Assembly: GCA_964532485.1 (NCBI GenBank) | Contig: CAZHKE010000010.1 | Coordinates: forward strand, 19,710 to 83,709 | Length of the DNA: 64,000 nt | Direction of reading: 5' to 3' | Origin: DATBSK01 sp964532485 | GTDB taxonomy: Bacteria > Actinomycetota > Acidimicrobiia > IMCC26256 > PALSA-555 | Shown: in pieces, positions 51,028-59,389 of the stretch | Layout: each line of letters starts with the position of its first letter | Numbering within the stretch: the stretch's first letter is position 1 | Made by a program: the position numbers and the translations under genes | Notes under the pieces: model-generated | Database searches by the model: none | The model's input: only the letters and a program-made list of their open reading frames with translations | Told to the model about the DNA's origin: nothing

Positions 51028-52215
51028 CTAGTTGAAGCGGTTCGCGTAGACGTTGTTGACGAGCGCGATGCATGCGGCGCAGGCGATCAGTGCAGACCCA
51101 CCGTAGGACATGAAGGGGAGGGGGATGCCCGTGACGGGCATGATCCCCATCGTCATCCCGATGTTCTCGAAGATCATGAACGTGAACATCGCGAGGACCC
51201 CGCTGCACACCAGCGTCCCGTAGTAGTCGGCGGCGAGCCGGGCTGTTCGCCAGGTTCGCCACAGCACGATCGCGAAGAGCGCCATCAGCGCGGTCGCGCC
51301 GACGAAGCCGAGCTCCTCTCCGACCGCCGTGAAGATGAAGTCGGTCTGCTGCTCCGGCACGAACCCGAGGCTCGTCTGCGGGCCGTTCAACAGGCCGGTG
51401 CCGGTCAACCCCCCGCTGCCGATGGTCTTGACCGACTGGTCCTGGTTGTACGCCGCTCCCTGCAGGCGCTTCCCCGACGCCGACTCGTACGGCGTCGTCA
51501 GCCGGTCGAGCTGGTACTCCTGGAGCAGCCCGAGGGAGATGACGGCATAGACACCCGTGATCGCGAGCAGCGCGATCGCGCCGAGGTACCGGCCCTTCAC
51601 ACCGCCGACGGCGAGGAGGCCGATGACGATGCACAGCAGCACCATGTTCGTCCCGAGGTCCGGTTGGAGCTGCACGAGCCCGAGCGGCACGAGCGCGAGC
51701 CCGACCATGACCGTGAGCCGCCACGGATCGATGTCGCCGCGGTGCTCGTTGACGTAGCCCGCGAGCGCGACGATCAGCCCGAACTTCGCGATCTCGGAAG
51801 GCTGGAACTGGAGGCTGAACGGCAGCTGGAACCATGCCTGCGCGCCCTTGGCGTTCGAGCCGAGGGGCGTGAGCACCAGGACGAGCAGCACGACCGTGAT
51901 GATGTACGCCAGGAGCGAGAAGTCGCGCAGCTTGCGGTAGTCGATCTTCATCAGGCCGATGAACACCGCGACCGCGACCACGAGCGCGATCGCCTGACGC
52001 TTCACGAAGTAGTACGGGTCGTCCGAGACGATCGTGTTCGACGCCGAGTAGATCATCACCAGGCCGAGCAACGCGATCGCGATCACCGCACCGATCAGCA
52101 CCCAGTCCAGGCGCGCGGCAGTGTCGGCGTCGAGCAGCGTCCGCCGCCGCGCGGGCGGCGCGTACGCGGCCGCGCGCCAGCTGCGGCGGGAGCGGGAGCG
52201 GGTCGTGAGCGCCAT
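51028..52215 (-). CDS. rodA: Peptidoglycan glycosyltransferase RodA (SEDS family)
   Basis: A 395-aa membrane protein with about ten helices. SEDS motifs: GLVMIYSASNTIVSDDPYYF, QPSEIAKFGLIVALAGYVNE, LQPDLGTNMVLLCIVIGLLA, QDQSVKTIGSGGLTGTGLLN, PEQQTDFIFTAVGEELGFVG and a C-terminal GIPLPFMSYGGSALIACA. It polymerises lipid II for side-wall growth with PBP2. The start is in-frame with the ARRR-rich cytosolic head. It lies 22 bp after mrdA. Confidence 0.95.
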   Translation of the reverse strand: MALTTRSRSRRSWRAAAYAPPARRRTLLDADTAARLDWVLIGAVIAIALLGLVMIYSASNTIVSDDPYYFVKRQAIALVVAVAVFIGLMKIDYRKLRDFSLLAYIITVVLLVLVLTPLGSNAKGAQAWFQLPFSLQFQPSEIAKFGLIVALAGYVNEHRGDIDPWRLTVMVGLALVPLGLVQLQPDLGTNMVLLCIVIGLLAVGGVKGRYLGAIALLAITGVYAVISLGLLQEYQLDRLTTPYESASGKRLQGAAYNQDQSVKTIGSGGLTGTGLLNGPQTSLGFVPEQQTDFIFTAVGEELGFVGATALMALFAIVLWRTWRTARLAADYYGTLVCSGVLAMFTFMIFENIGMTMGIMPVTGIPLPFMSYGGSALIACAACIALVNNVYANRFN

Positions 52216-52237
52216 CAGCGCGTCGTCTCCACGGCCG

Positions 52238-54196
52238 TCAGTCGGTGTGCGGGCTCACGAGACGCACTGCCGGCGGGTCGAGGTCGCCGCTGAGGCCTTC
52301 GGCGATCCGGCGCGAGATCGGCGCCGCGACCGAGCCACCGTTGCCGCCCTGCTCGACGAACACGATGATCACGTACTGCGGCTCGTCGGGGGTGGCCGGG
52401 TTCGGGTTGACGATGGTGGCGAAGACCGACGTGTCCTGCTTGCCGAAGACCTCGGCGGTGCCGGTCTTGCCCGCGACCTGGATGCCGCCGTACCCGGAGA
52501 ACGCGCGGCCAGCCGTGCCGATGCCTCCTGGCGTCGCGGCGCCGATGAGCCCGCCCATGATCTGGTCGCGGATCTCCTGGCTGACCTTGCTGCTGGCGAC
52601 CTTCTGGGGTGGCAGCTCTCGCAGGATCGACGCCCCGCCAGGCGCCAGGATCTGTGAGGCGAGGCGGGGCGCGTACCGGTCGCCGTCGGCGAACGCCGAG
52701 TACGCGACGGCCATCTGGAGCGGTGTCACGAGGAGGTCGCCCTGGCCGACGGCGAGCGCCGCGCTGTCGCCAGGGAGCCACTCGCGCGTGAACGGGTCCG
52801 GGCTGTTCTTGTTGAGCTTCAGCTTGAACTTCTCGTCGGGGATCCGGCCGGTGAGCTCGTTCGCGAGCCCGACGCCGGTCGGCTCCTCGAAACCAAAGCG
52901 CTTCGCGACGTTCTGCACCGCGTAGCCCTTTGCCAGGTTCCCGGGCTTCTCGTCGCGTGCGCTGAAGAGGCGCCACATGCGGAAGCCCTGGATGTAGAAG
53001 TAGACGTCGCTCGACACCGTGATCGCGGTCTGCAACGAGACGGCGCCGTGCCGCTCCTCGCCCGCGTTCTTGAACTTCTGGGGCGGGTTCCCGAACTCGA
53101 CGAAGCCGCGGTCCTGGATCACCTCGTCGGGCGTCACGATTCCCTGCTCGAGCGCGGCGATCGCAGTGAACAGCTTCCACGTCGAGCCCGGCGCGTACTG
53201 ACCCTGGATCACACGGTCGAGCAGCGGATAGTTGCTCCTGGGACGGTTCAGGTTCTTGAAGTCCTCGGCGGGGATGCCGTCGGTGAACTTCGTGACGTCG
53301 AACGACGGCTCGGACGCCATGCCGAGGACCGACCCGTCACGCGCGTCCAGCACGACGGCGGCGCCCCCGGTCGCCTTGAAGGTCTCGAAGCGCGACTTCT
53401 CGTTCGGGTTCTTCAGGCCTCCGGCGGCCTCCATGCCCTGGCGCAGCGACTCCTCGGTGATGCGCTGAGTGTCGAAGTCCATCGTCAGCTGGACGTCGTT
53501 GCCGGCCTCGGCCTTCTCGTCCTTGATGACCCGCACGAGGCGGCCGCGACTGTCGACCTCGAGCTTGCGGACGCGCGGCGAGCCGCGGAGCTGCGCCTCG
53601 AACATCTGCTCGACGCCGTCCTTGCCGATCACCTCCTCGGGTCCGTAGCCGTCGGCCTTGTGGAGCTTCTGCTCGTGGGCGTTGATGGCCCCGACGTAGC
53701 CCAGCAGGTGCGGTGCGACCGGCCCGTTCGGGTACACGCGGATGCTGCGGCGCACGGAGTCGACCTTCGGAAAGAGCTCGGGGCGCTCCTTCAGGAAGAC
53801 GATCGTCTCGAGCGACACCTCGTCCGCGATCGGCACCGGCTGGTAGGGCGAGTAGCGCACGCTGTCGATGCGGGAGTTGATGTAGCCCTCGCTCAAGCCG
53901 AGTACCGTCGCCAGGCGCGGCACCATCGCCTTGCGCTCGGCATCGGTGATGCCTCGCTTGACCTGGACGCTGTTGACCAGCTTGTTCTCGACGAGCACAG
54001 CGCCGTTGCGGTCGATGATGCGTCCGCGCACCGCGGGCTCCGTGATCGTGCGGATCCGGTTGGAGCGGGTCTCCGCCGCGAAGCTCTCCGACGTGCCCAC
54101 CTGGAGGAACCACAAGCGCGCGAACAAGGCCGAGAACAGCGCGGCGACGATGAGGCCGATGACGCCGAGACGAACTCGACTGCTGCTTTCGGTCAC
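52238..54196 (-). CDS. mrdA: Penicillin-binding protein 2 (class B transpeptidase)
   Basis: Cross-linking partner of RodA, 652 aa. One N-terminal helix (RLGVIGLIVAALFSALFARL), dimerisation domain (IDRNGAVLVENKLVNSVQVK), transpeptidase with SxxK (APGSTWKLFTA, active serine), SSDVYFY in place of SxN-type motif, and KTG (VAGKTGTAEVFG). The C-terminus faces the periplasmic side. It lies between the amidohydrolase and rodA. Beta-lactams would target it. Confidence 0.95.
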   Translation of the reverse strand: MTESSSRVRLGVIGLIVAALFSALFARLWFLQVGTSESFAAETRSNRIRTITEPAVRGRIIDRNGAVLVENKLVNSVQVKRGITDAERKAMVPRLATVLGLSEGYINSRIDSVRYSPYQPVPIADEVSLETIVFLKERPELFPKVDSVRRSIRVYPNGPVAPHLLGYVGAINAHEQKLHKADGYGPEEVIGKDGVEQMFEAQLRGSPRVRKLEVDSRGRLVRVIKDEKAEAGNDVQLTMDFDTQRITEESLRQGMEAAGGLKNPNEKSRFETFKATGGAAVVLDARDGSVLGMASEPSFDVTKFTDGIPAEDFKNLNRPRSNYPLLDRVIQGQYAPGSTWKLFTAIAALEQGIVTPDEVIQDRGFVEFGNPPQKFKNAGEERHGAVSLQTAITVSSDVYFYIQGFRMWRLFSARDEKPGNLAKGYAVQNVAKRFGFEEPTGVGLANELTGRIPDEKFKLKLNKNSPDPFTREWLPGDSAALAVGQGDLLVTPLQMAVAYSAFADGDRYAPRLASQILAPGGASILRELPPQKVASSKVSQEIRDQIMGGLIGAATPGGIGTAGRAFSGYGGIQVAGKTGTAEVFGKQDTSVFATIVNPNPATPDEPQYVIIVFVEQGGNGGSVAAPISRRIAEGLSGDLDPPAVRLVSPHTD

Positions 54197-54316
54197 GAGA
54201 GCATCACCAATGCTGATCGAGGACTGCGAGCTGATCGAGTGCGTGTCGACCGGTGGGACGCGCGAACGCCGATCGAGCCGGGCGTCGAGCGAACGCCGGT
54301 CGCTCGGGGGCCCAGG

Positions 54317-56134
54317 CTAACCGCTGGTGATCGCCTCGCCCGGGCGGGCTGCCGTTCGGTTCTGGCCGTCCGCTCGCACCAGCTCACCGGCGACGACGAC
54401 GTACTCGACGCCCTCCGACTCCGTCCCGGGAGCCTCGATCGTCGAGCGATCGATCAGGCGTTCGGGGTCGAAGATCGTGAGATCGGCGTCGGCGCCGATC
54501 TGGAGGCGCCCCTTCGTGCGCATCCCCGGCGCCGCGACCTGGGTGAGGCGCGCCGGCAGGATCGTGGCCTTCGCCAATGCGTCCATGAGGCCCAACACCT
54601 TCTTCTCTCGGGTGTAGCGGCCGATCGCGCGAGCGAAGCAACCCGTCGACCGGGGGTGGTTCCTGTCGCCGGGCTCGAGGATGGCGTCACTGCCGAGCAT
54701 CACCCAGTCGGCCTGGAGCGCCTCCTCCACGTCCGTCTCCGGGATCGCGAACGCCGCGCAGAGGGCGTTCTCTGCCTGATACCTCGCGAACGATGACGCG
54801 GTGAGACGCTCGCCCGTCCCGACGATCGCGAGATCGTCGTACGAGATGTGGAACCGCTCCTGCCACCCGTCGTTGAACCGGGCCGACGCGAGGTACGTCG
54901 CCCAATAGTCGTAGGGGTACATGCACGCGGTGACCTCGATGCCGTCGCGTCGAGCCCGCTCGAGCGTGTCGAGCGACTCGCGCATCGTGTAGGTGCCGCC
55001 GGTGCTGATGATGTGCTCCACGTGGACGCGCGCCCCGGTGTCCTCAGCGACGCGGAGCACCTCCGCCAGCGCTTCGGCGTTCGTGCCGGGCGCGACGTCG
55101 TCGGAGTACCGCGCGTGGAACGTCGCCGGGACGTCATGATCCTTGGCGACCGCGGCGAGCGCCTCGATCTCGTCGTAGTTGATGCCCGGCGTGTACTCGG
55201 GCTCGAAGTCGACGGCGAGGTAACCCGCGCGCAGGTTCTCCTCGCACAAGGCGACGATCTGGTCGATCTGCTCGGGCGTCGCCGCGTCGTCGACGCCCAG
55301 ACCGAGGGTCTCGCGCGCCCACGGATCGCTGAAGGCACCGCCGTAGTGGGTGGGCGGCCGCTTGGCATCCTGGCCCCAGATGTCGAAGAACTCGGCGGCG
55401 GTCGAGCGGATGCCGTGGAGGCAGAGGTTCGTCGTGACCCCGTCTGCGACCTTGAACCAGATGCCGTACTCGTTCGGGTCGTAGCTGAGGATGTCGATGA
55501 AGCCAGGCGCGACGACCAGGCCCTTGGCGTCGATGACCGCGGAGCCCGCGAGGCCGCCGTCCGGCTCGATCGACGTGACGCTGCCGCCGTCGACGCCCAC
55601 GTCGGCGATGCCGTCGAAGCCGGAGTCCGGATCCATGACGCGCCCGCCCCGCACGACGAGGTCGAACGTGTGGCTCGCCCGATCGGGCGGCGGTGCCGCT
55701 CCGGAGATGGCGCGCGCGCTCGGACCCGAGTCGCCCGCGCCACCGAACGGGTCGAGCGCGACGACAGCGAGCCCGGCGAGCGTGACCCCGCCCGCGATGA
55801 AGAAGCCACGCCGCGACAGCTCGGGGCCTTGGTGCTGCGCGCGCCGGCGGTCCGGGCCGCCGCGCGCGCCCGGAGGTGGGCCGGAGCGCCCCGGCGGACC
55901 ACCGCGGCCGCGGCCGCCCCGAGGCGGGCCACCGCCGCCGGGGGCCGGTCCACGCCGACCGCGGCCATCGGGGGGAGGTGCGCCTCGTCCCGGCGGTGGA
56001 GCCCCACGGCCTGGCGGCGGTGCACCGCGGCCCGGCGCAGGTCCCGGGAGGCCGGCGCCCCGGCGCGCGCCGCGCGACCCTCGGCGGGGGTCGAAGTCGT
56101 CCGGGCGTCCTGGACGTGAGGGAGGCGGCGTCAT
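54317..56134 (-). CDS. Tat-exported amidohydrolase / D-aminoacylase homologue with altered metal site
   Basis: A 605-aa protein inside the rod-shape cluster. Residues 1-105 are Pro/Gly/Arg-rich with three GRGAPPP repeats (36-55), followed by a Tat-like signal SRRGFFIAGGVTLAGLAVVA (108-127). The remainder is amidohydrolase-like and closest to N-acyl-D-amino-acid deacylases: LVVRGGRVMDPDSGFDG, PGFIDILSYDPNEYG, PATFHARYSDDVAPGTNAEA, VHVEHIISTGG and GRLQIGADADLTIFDPERL. The HxH that normally follows GFID is LSY here, so one metal site looks lost. With its position between mreD and mrdA, a wall-peptide or D-amino-acid role is plausible but unproven. Confidence 0.75.
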   Translation of the reverse strand: MTPPPSRPGRPDDFDPRRGSRGARRGAGLPGPAPGRGAPPPGRGAPPPGRGAPPPDGRGRRGPAPGGGGPPRGGRGRGGPPGRSGPPPGARGGPDRRRAQHQGPELSRRGFFIAGGVTLAGLAVVALDPFGGAGDSGPSARAISGAAPPPDRASHTFDLVVRGGRVMDPDSGFDGIADVGVDGGSVTSIEPDGGLAGSAVIDAKGLVVAPGFIDILSYDPNEYGIWFKVADGVTTNLCLHGIRSTAAEFFDIWGQDAKRPPTHYGGAFSDPWARETLGLGVDDAATPEQIDQIVALCEENLRAGYLAVDFEPEYTPGINYDEIEALAAVAKDHDVPATFHARYSDDVAPGTNAEALAEVLRVAEDTGARVHVEHIISTGGTYTMRESLDTLERARRDGIEVTACMYPYDYWATYLASARFNDGWQERFHISYDDLAIVGTGERLTASSFARYQAENALCAAFAIPETDVEEALQADWVMLGSDAILEPGDRNHPRSTGCFARAIGRYTREKKVLGLMDALAKATILPARLTQVAAPGMRTKGRLQIGADADLTIFDPERLIDRSTIEAPGTESEGVEYVVVAGELVRADGQNRTAARPGEAITSG

Positions 56135-56233
56135 CGGCTCGGTCGCGCTCGCTCGGCTACACGGTACGTGCGGCCGAGCTGCGAGCCGCTCGGCTGCTCC
56201 ATTGCCGCAAGGCTACCGACGCCCGCTCCTCGC

Positions 56234-56743
56234 TCAGCGTCGGCGGCTGTACCCGTAGTCGGAGTCGTGGTTCGCCCAGCGGACGAAGGGGAACACGAGC
56301 GGCGCGACCAGCGCGTCGTAGATCGCGGCGACGATGACGATCCGCACGCTCGTCAGCGTCAGGTACCCCGACTCGCCGGCGATGCCGCCGACCACCACGA
56401 AGATCACTCCACCGGCGAGACCACCGATGCCGCCGAGGATCAGCGGAACCAGTCGCGACTCGCGCACGAGACCGCCCTGGAACACACCGACGGCGTACCC
56501 GGTGCATGCGTTGGCGAGCGCCGACAGACCGAGCGGCGACGCGAGGAACAGGTCGACCACGAGCCCGCTGATGAAGCCGAAGAGCGCGCCGGCCTGCGGT
56601 CCCTCCTCGTAGGCCATCGCCACGGTCGCCACGAGGCACAGGTCGGGGATCGCGCCGAAGACTCGGAGGTGCGGGAACACTGCAGTCTGGAAGACGACCA
56701 ACGTGATGATGAGCAGCCCGAGGCGGACTCGTCGGATCGCCAT
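56234..56743 (-). CDS. mreD: Rod shape-determining protein MreD
   Basis: A 169-aa integral membrane protein with five or six helices (LGLLIITLVVFQTAVFPHLR, GALFGFISGLVVDLFLASPL, LILGGIGGLAGGVIFVVVGG). It belongs to the elongasome and links MreC to the membrane enzymes. Sequence conservation in MreD is low; identification rests on size, topology, the DLFL...PLGLSAL segment and its place after mreC. Confidence 0.88.
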   Translation of the reverse strand: MAIRRVRLGLLIITLVVFQTAVFPHLRVFGAIPDLCLVATVAMAYEEGPQAGALFGFISGLVVDLFLASPLGLSALANACTGYAVGVFQGGLVRESRLVPLILGGIGGLAGGVIFVVVGGIAGESGYLTLTSVRIVIVAAIYDALVAPLVFPFVRWANHDSDYGYSRRR

Positions 56744-56772
56744 CGCGTCAGCGCCGTTCCGCTGCGGGCGAC

Positions 56773-57642
56773 TCAGCCATCCTTGGGCTCCGGCCAGCGG
56801 AGCACCTTGACGTAGGTGATGTCGTCGAGGTCGGCCAGGGGCGACAGCACGACCGTCGGCTCGAGGTCGCCGGTGGGCTTCTCGACGCTGTCGACCTTCG
56901 CCACGGGGATGTCGGGCGGGAACGCGGCGTTCTCGTCGGCCGACGTGAACGCGAGCTCACCCTTGGTGATGCACGTGTCGGGCGACGCGTTGGCGCGGCA
57001 CTCACCGAGCAGCTTCGACAGGAAGTTGAGCCGCATGTCGCGTTCACCGCTCCTCCCCTCGGCGATGCCGCGCTCGTTGCTGTTCTCGAGGCGGACCCCG
57101 ACCCCGATGCTGGGATCGTCGATGAGCGTCACGACGGCCTGTGCGGTCGTGGTGTCGGTGATCTTGCCGACGAGTCCGTTGCCCGCAACCACGGGCTGGC
57201 CGACGGTGACGCCCTGGGACGATCCCTTGTTGATCACGACGGTTCGCTCGAAGTTGCCGGGCGAACCGCTGACCACGCGTGCCGCGACACCGGTGGCGTC
57301 TTCGATCGTGGGCAGGTCGAGAAGCTGCTCGAGCTCACCGACCTCCGAGCCCACCGCGCGGCGCCGCTGCAACCTCCCGCGCAGCTCGTCGAGGTCGCGC
57401 TGCAGCTGCGCGTTCTCGTCCTTGAGCGCGCCGTAGCCAGTGATCCCCTCGGCGGCGTTGCGCACCGGATCGAACGCCGAGTCGACGACGGACTGCACCG
57501 GCTCCATCGCCTCGCGCGCGACGTTCCGGACGCTGTCGATGACGCCGTTGCCCTGCGAGTCGAGCGTGACGAGCACGAGTGACAGGACCGCCACGATCAA
57601 GAGCACAGGGCGTTGCCGCGTCTCTCGTCGATAGACGACCAT
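56773..57642 (-). CDS. mreC: Rod shape-determining protein MreC
   Basis: A 289-aa bitopic protein: short cytosolic start (MVVYRRETRQRP), one helix (VLLIVAVLSLVLVTLDSQGN), a coiled coil (YGALKDENAQLQRDLDELRG) and the periplasmic double beta-barrel (VINKGSSQGVTVGQPVVAGN, GLVGKITDTTTAQAVVTLID). It organises PBP2 and RodA. A lysine-poor C-terminal tail follows. It lies 29 bp before mreD. Confidence 0.94.
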   Translation of the reverse strand: MVVYRRETRQRPVLLIVAVLSLVLVTLDSQGNGVIDSVRNVAREAMEPVQSVVDSAFDPVRNAAEGITGYGALKDENAQLQRDLDELRGRLQRRRAVGSEVGELEQLLDLPTIEDATGVAARVVSGSPGNFERTVVINKGSSQGVTVGQPVVAGNGLVGKITDTTTAQAVVTLIDDPSIGVGVRLENSNERGIAEGRSGERDMRLNFLSKLLGECRANASPDTCITKGELAFTSADENAAFPPDIPVAKVDSVEKPTGDLEPTVVLSPLADLDDITYVKVLRWPEPKDG

Positions 57643-57742
57643 GAACGTCTCCGCTTGACTGCTCGCGGACCCTTCCGAGCGGATCCCGTCCGACCCTCAA
57701 GACTTGCCCACCGCAGGGCTGTTGCGGGCGCGGGCGATGTCG

Positions 57743-58783
57743 TCAGTCGTCGGGACCGCTGATCAGCACCTGGCGCAGCACGTCGAACTGCTCGAGGCAC
57801 TGGCCGGAGCCGAGCACGACGGCGTACAGCGCGTTCTTCGCCCGTCGCACCGGCATGCCCGTCTCGGCCTCGACCGCCACGTCGAGACCCAGCAGGAGCG
57901 AACCGCCACCGGCGAGCATGATGCCGCGCTCCATCACATCGGCCGCGAGCTCGGGCGGTGTCTTGTCGAGCGTGACCTTGATCGCGTCGACGACTGAAGC
58001 CACCGGCTCCTCGACCGCCTCCCGCAGCTCCTGGGTCGAGGCGACGACCGTGCGCGGGAGCCCGGTGACGAGATCACGACCGCGGATCTCCGCGTGGAAC
58101 TCCTCTTCGAGCGGGTACGCGCTCGCGATCTTCATCTTGACCTCTTCGGCGGTGCGTTCGCCGAGTGCCAGGGAGTACTCACGCTTCATGAACGAGAGGA
58201 TCGCCTCGTCGAACTCGTCACCCGCGACGCGGCTCGACTCACTCGCGACCACGCCGCCCATCGAGATCACGGCGACCTCGGTGGTGCCACCACCGATGTC
58301 GACGATCATGTTGCCGGCGGGCTCGTGGATGGGAAGGCCCGCACCGATCGCCGCGGCCATGGGCTCCTCGATCACCATGACGGGCTTGCGCGCACCGGCG
58401 TACTCGGCCGCTTCTTGCACCGCGCGGCGCTCGACCCCGGTGATGCCCGACGGGATGCAGATGACCATGCGGGGCTTCGCCCAGCGCTGGCGCTGGTGGA
58501 CCCGCTGGATGAAGTACCGGAGCATCTTCTCGCAGATGTCGAAGTCGGCGATCACGCCGTCCTTCAAGGGCCGGATCGCCTGGATGTGGCCGGGCGTGCG
58601 CCCGAGCATCCGCTTCGCCTCGGCACCGACCGCGAGGATGTCGCCGGTGCGGGTGTTGATGGTCACGACCGACGGCTCGTTCAGGACGATGCCCTGGCCG
58701 CGGACGTAGACGACGGTGTTCGCCGTGCCCAGGTCGACGGCCATGTCGCGGCCGATGACGTTGGAGTACCAGGGCGCGGTCAT
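57743..58783 (-). CDS. mreB: Cell shape-determining protein MreB
   Basis: Bacterial actin, 346 aa from ATG 58783. Phosphate loops: RDMAVDLGTANTVVYVRGQG, then MIVDIGGGTTEVAVISMGGV, and MLAGGGSLLLGLDVAV near the C-terminus. It forms membrane-bound filaments that orient side-wall synthesis. Presence of mreBCD-mrdA-rodA implies a rod-like cell, which many polar-growing actinobacteria lack. A 174-bp spacer with the ndk terminator lies upstream. Confidence 0.97.
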   Translation of the reverse strand: MTAPWYSNVIGRDMAVDLGTANTVVYVRGQGIVLNEPSVVTINTRTGDILAVGAEAKRMLGRTPGHIQAIRPLKDGVIADFDICEKMLRYFIQRVHQRQRWAKPRMVICIPSGITGVERRAVQEAAEYAGARKPVMVIEEPMAAAIGAGLPIHEPAGNMIVDIGGGTTEVAVISMGGVVASESSRVAGDEFDEAILSFMKREYSLALGERTAEEVKMKIASAYPLEEEFHAEIRGRDLVTGLPRTVVASTQELREAVEEPVASVVDAIKVTLDKTPPELAADVMERGIMLAGGGSLLLGLDVAVEAETGMPVRRAKNALYAVVLGSGQCLEQFDVLRQVLISGPDD

Positions 58784-58912
58784 ACCAGGGCGTCCTGGTG
58801 GGCGAGGAGCATGAGCGGGCAAGGCTACGGCCTCCCACCAGGTCGGTCCAACCATCGCATTCGCCGATTCTCCCAGGAGATCCGGCCCGACGCGCGCATG
58901 GCGGTTCGCCGT

Positions 58913-58936
58913 GGGTCGGCTCGACTCGGCCGACCC
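58913..58936 (-). terminator. Hairpin downstream of ndk
   Basis: GGGTCGGC (58913-58920) and GCCGACCC (58929-58936) pair perfectly around an 8-nt loop, 21 bp after the ndk stop. No T-run. Separates ndk from mreB. Confidence 0.45.
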
Positions 58937-58957
58937 TCGGATCACCTGCCCCAGGGA

Positions 58958-59377
58958 TCACAGGTTCGGGAAGAAGAGCGCGATCTCGCGGGCGGCCGAG
59001 TCGGGGCCGTCGGAGCCGTGGACGAGGTTCTCGCCGGTCTCGAGTGCCAGGTCGCCCCGGATCGTGCCCGGCGCGGCTTCCCTCGGGTTCGTCGCCCCCA
59101 TCAGGCCCCGCACCACCTGCCACGTGTCGGGGCCGCCCTCGACGACCATCGCCACGAGCGGTGAGCGGGTGATGAAGGCGACGAGATCGGCGAAGAAGGG
59201 CTTGTCCCGGTGCTCCTCGTAGTGCCGGCCCGCGTGCGCGGCGTCGATCTTCCGGAGCTCCATGGCCACGATCGTGAGCTGCTTGCGCTCGAGGCGCCCC
59301 ACGATCTCGCCGACGAGCCCTCGCTCGACGGCGTCGGGCTTGCAGAGCACCAGGGTGCGGGTCGCGTCGCCGCTCAT
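58958..59377 (-). CDS. ndk: Nucleoside diphosphate kinase
   Basis: Balances NTP pools by a phosphohistidine intermediate. The 139-aa protein starts MSGDATRTLVLCKPDAVERG, contains VEGGPDTWQVVRGLMGATNP and the active site ENLVHGSDGPDSA with H120. Length is normal. It lies 12 bp after folC. Confidence 0.97.
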   Translation of the reverse strand: MSGDATRTLVLCKPDAVERGLVGEIVGRLERKQLTIVAMELRKIDAAHAGRHYEEHRDKPFFADLVAFITRSPLVAMVVEGGPDTWQVVRGLMGATNPREAAPGTIRGDLALETGENLVHGSDGPDSAAREIALFFPNL

Positions 59378-59389
59378 CGGCGCAGGAGG

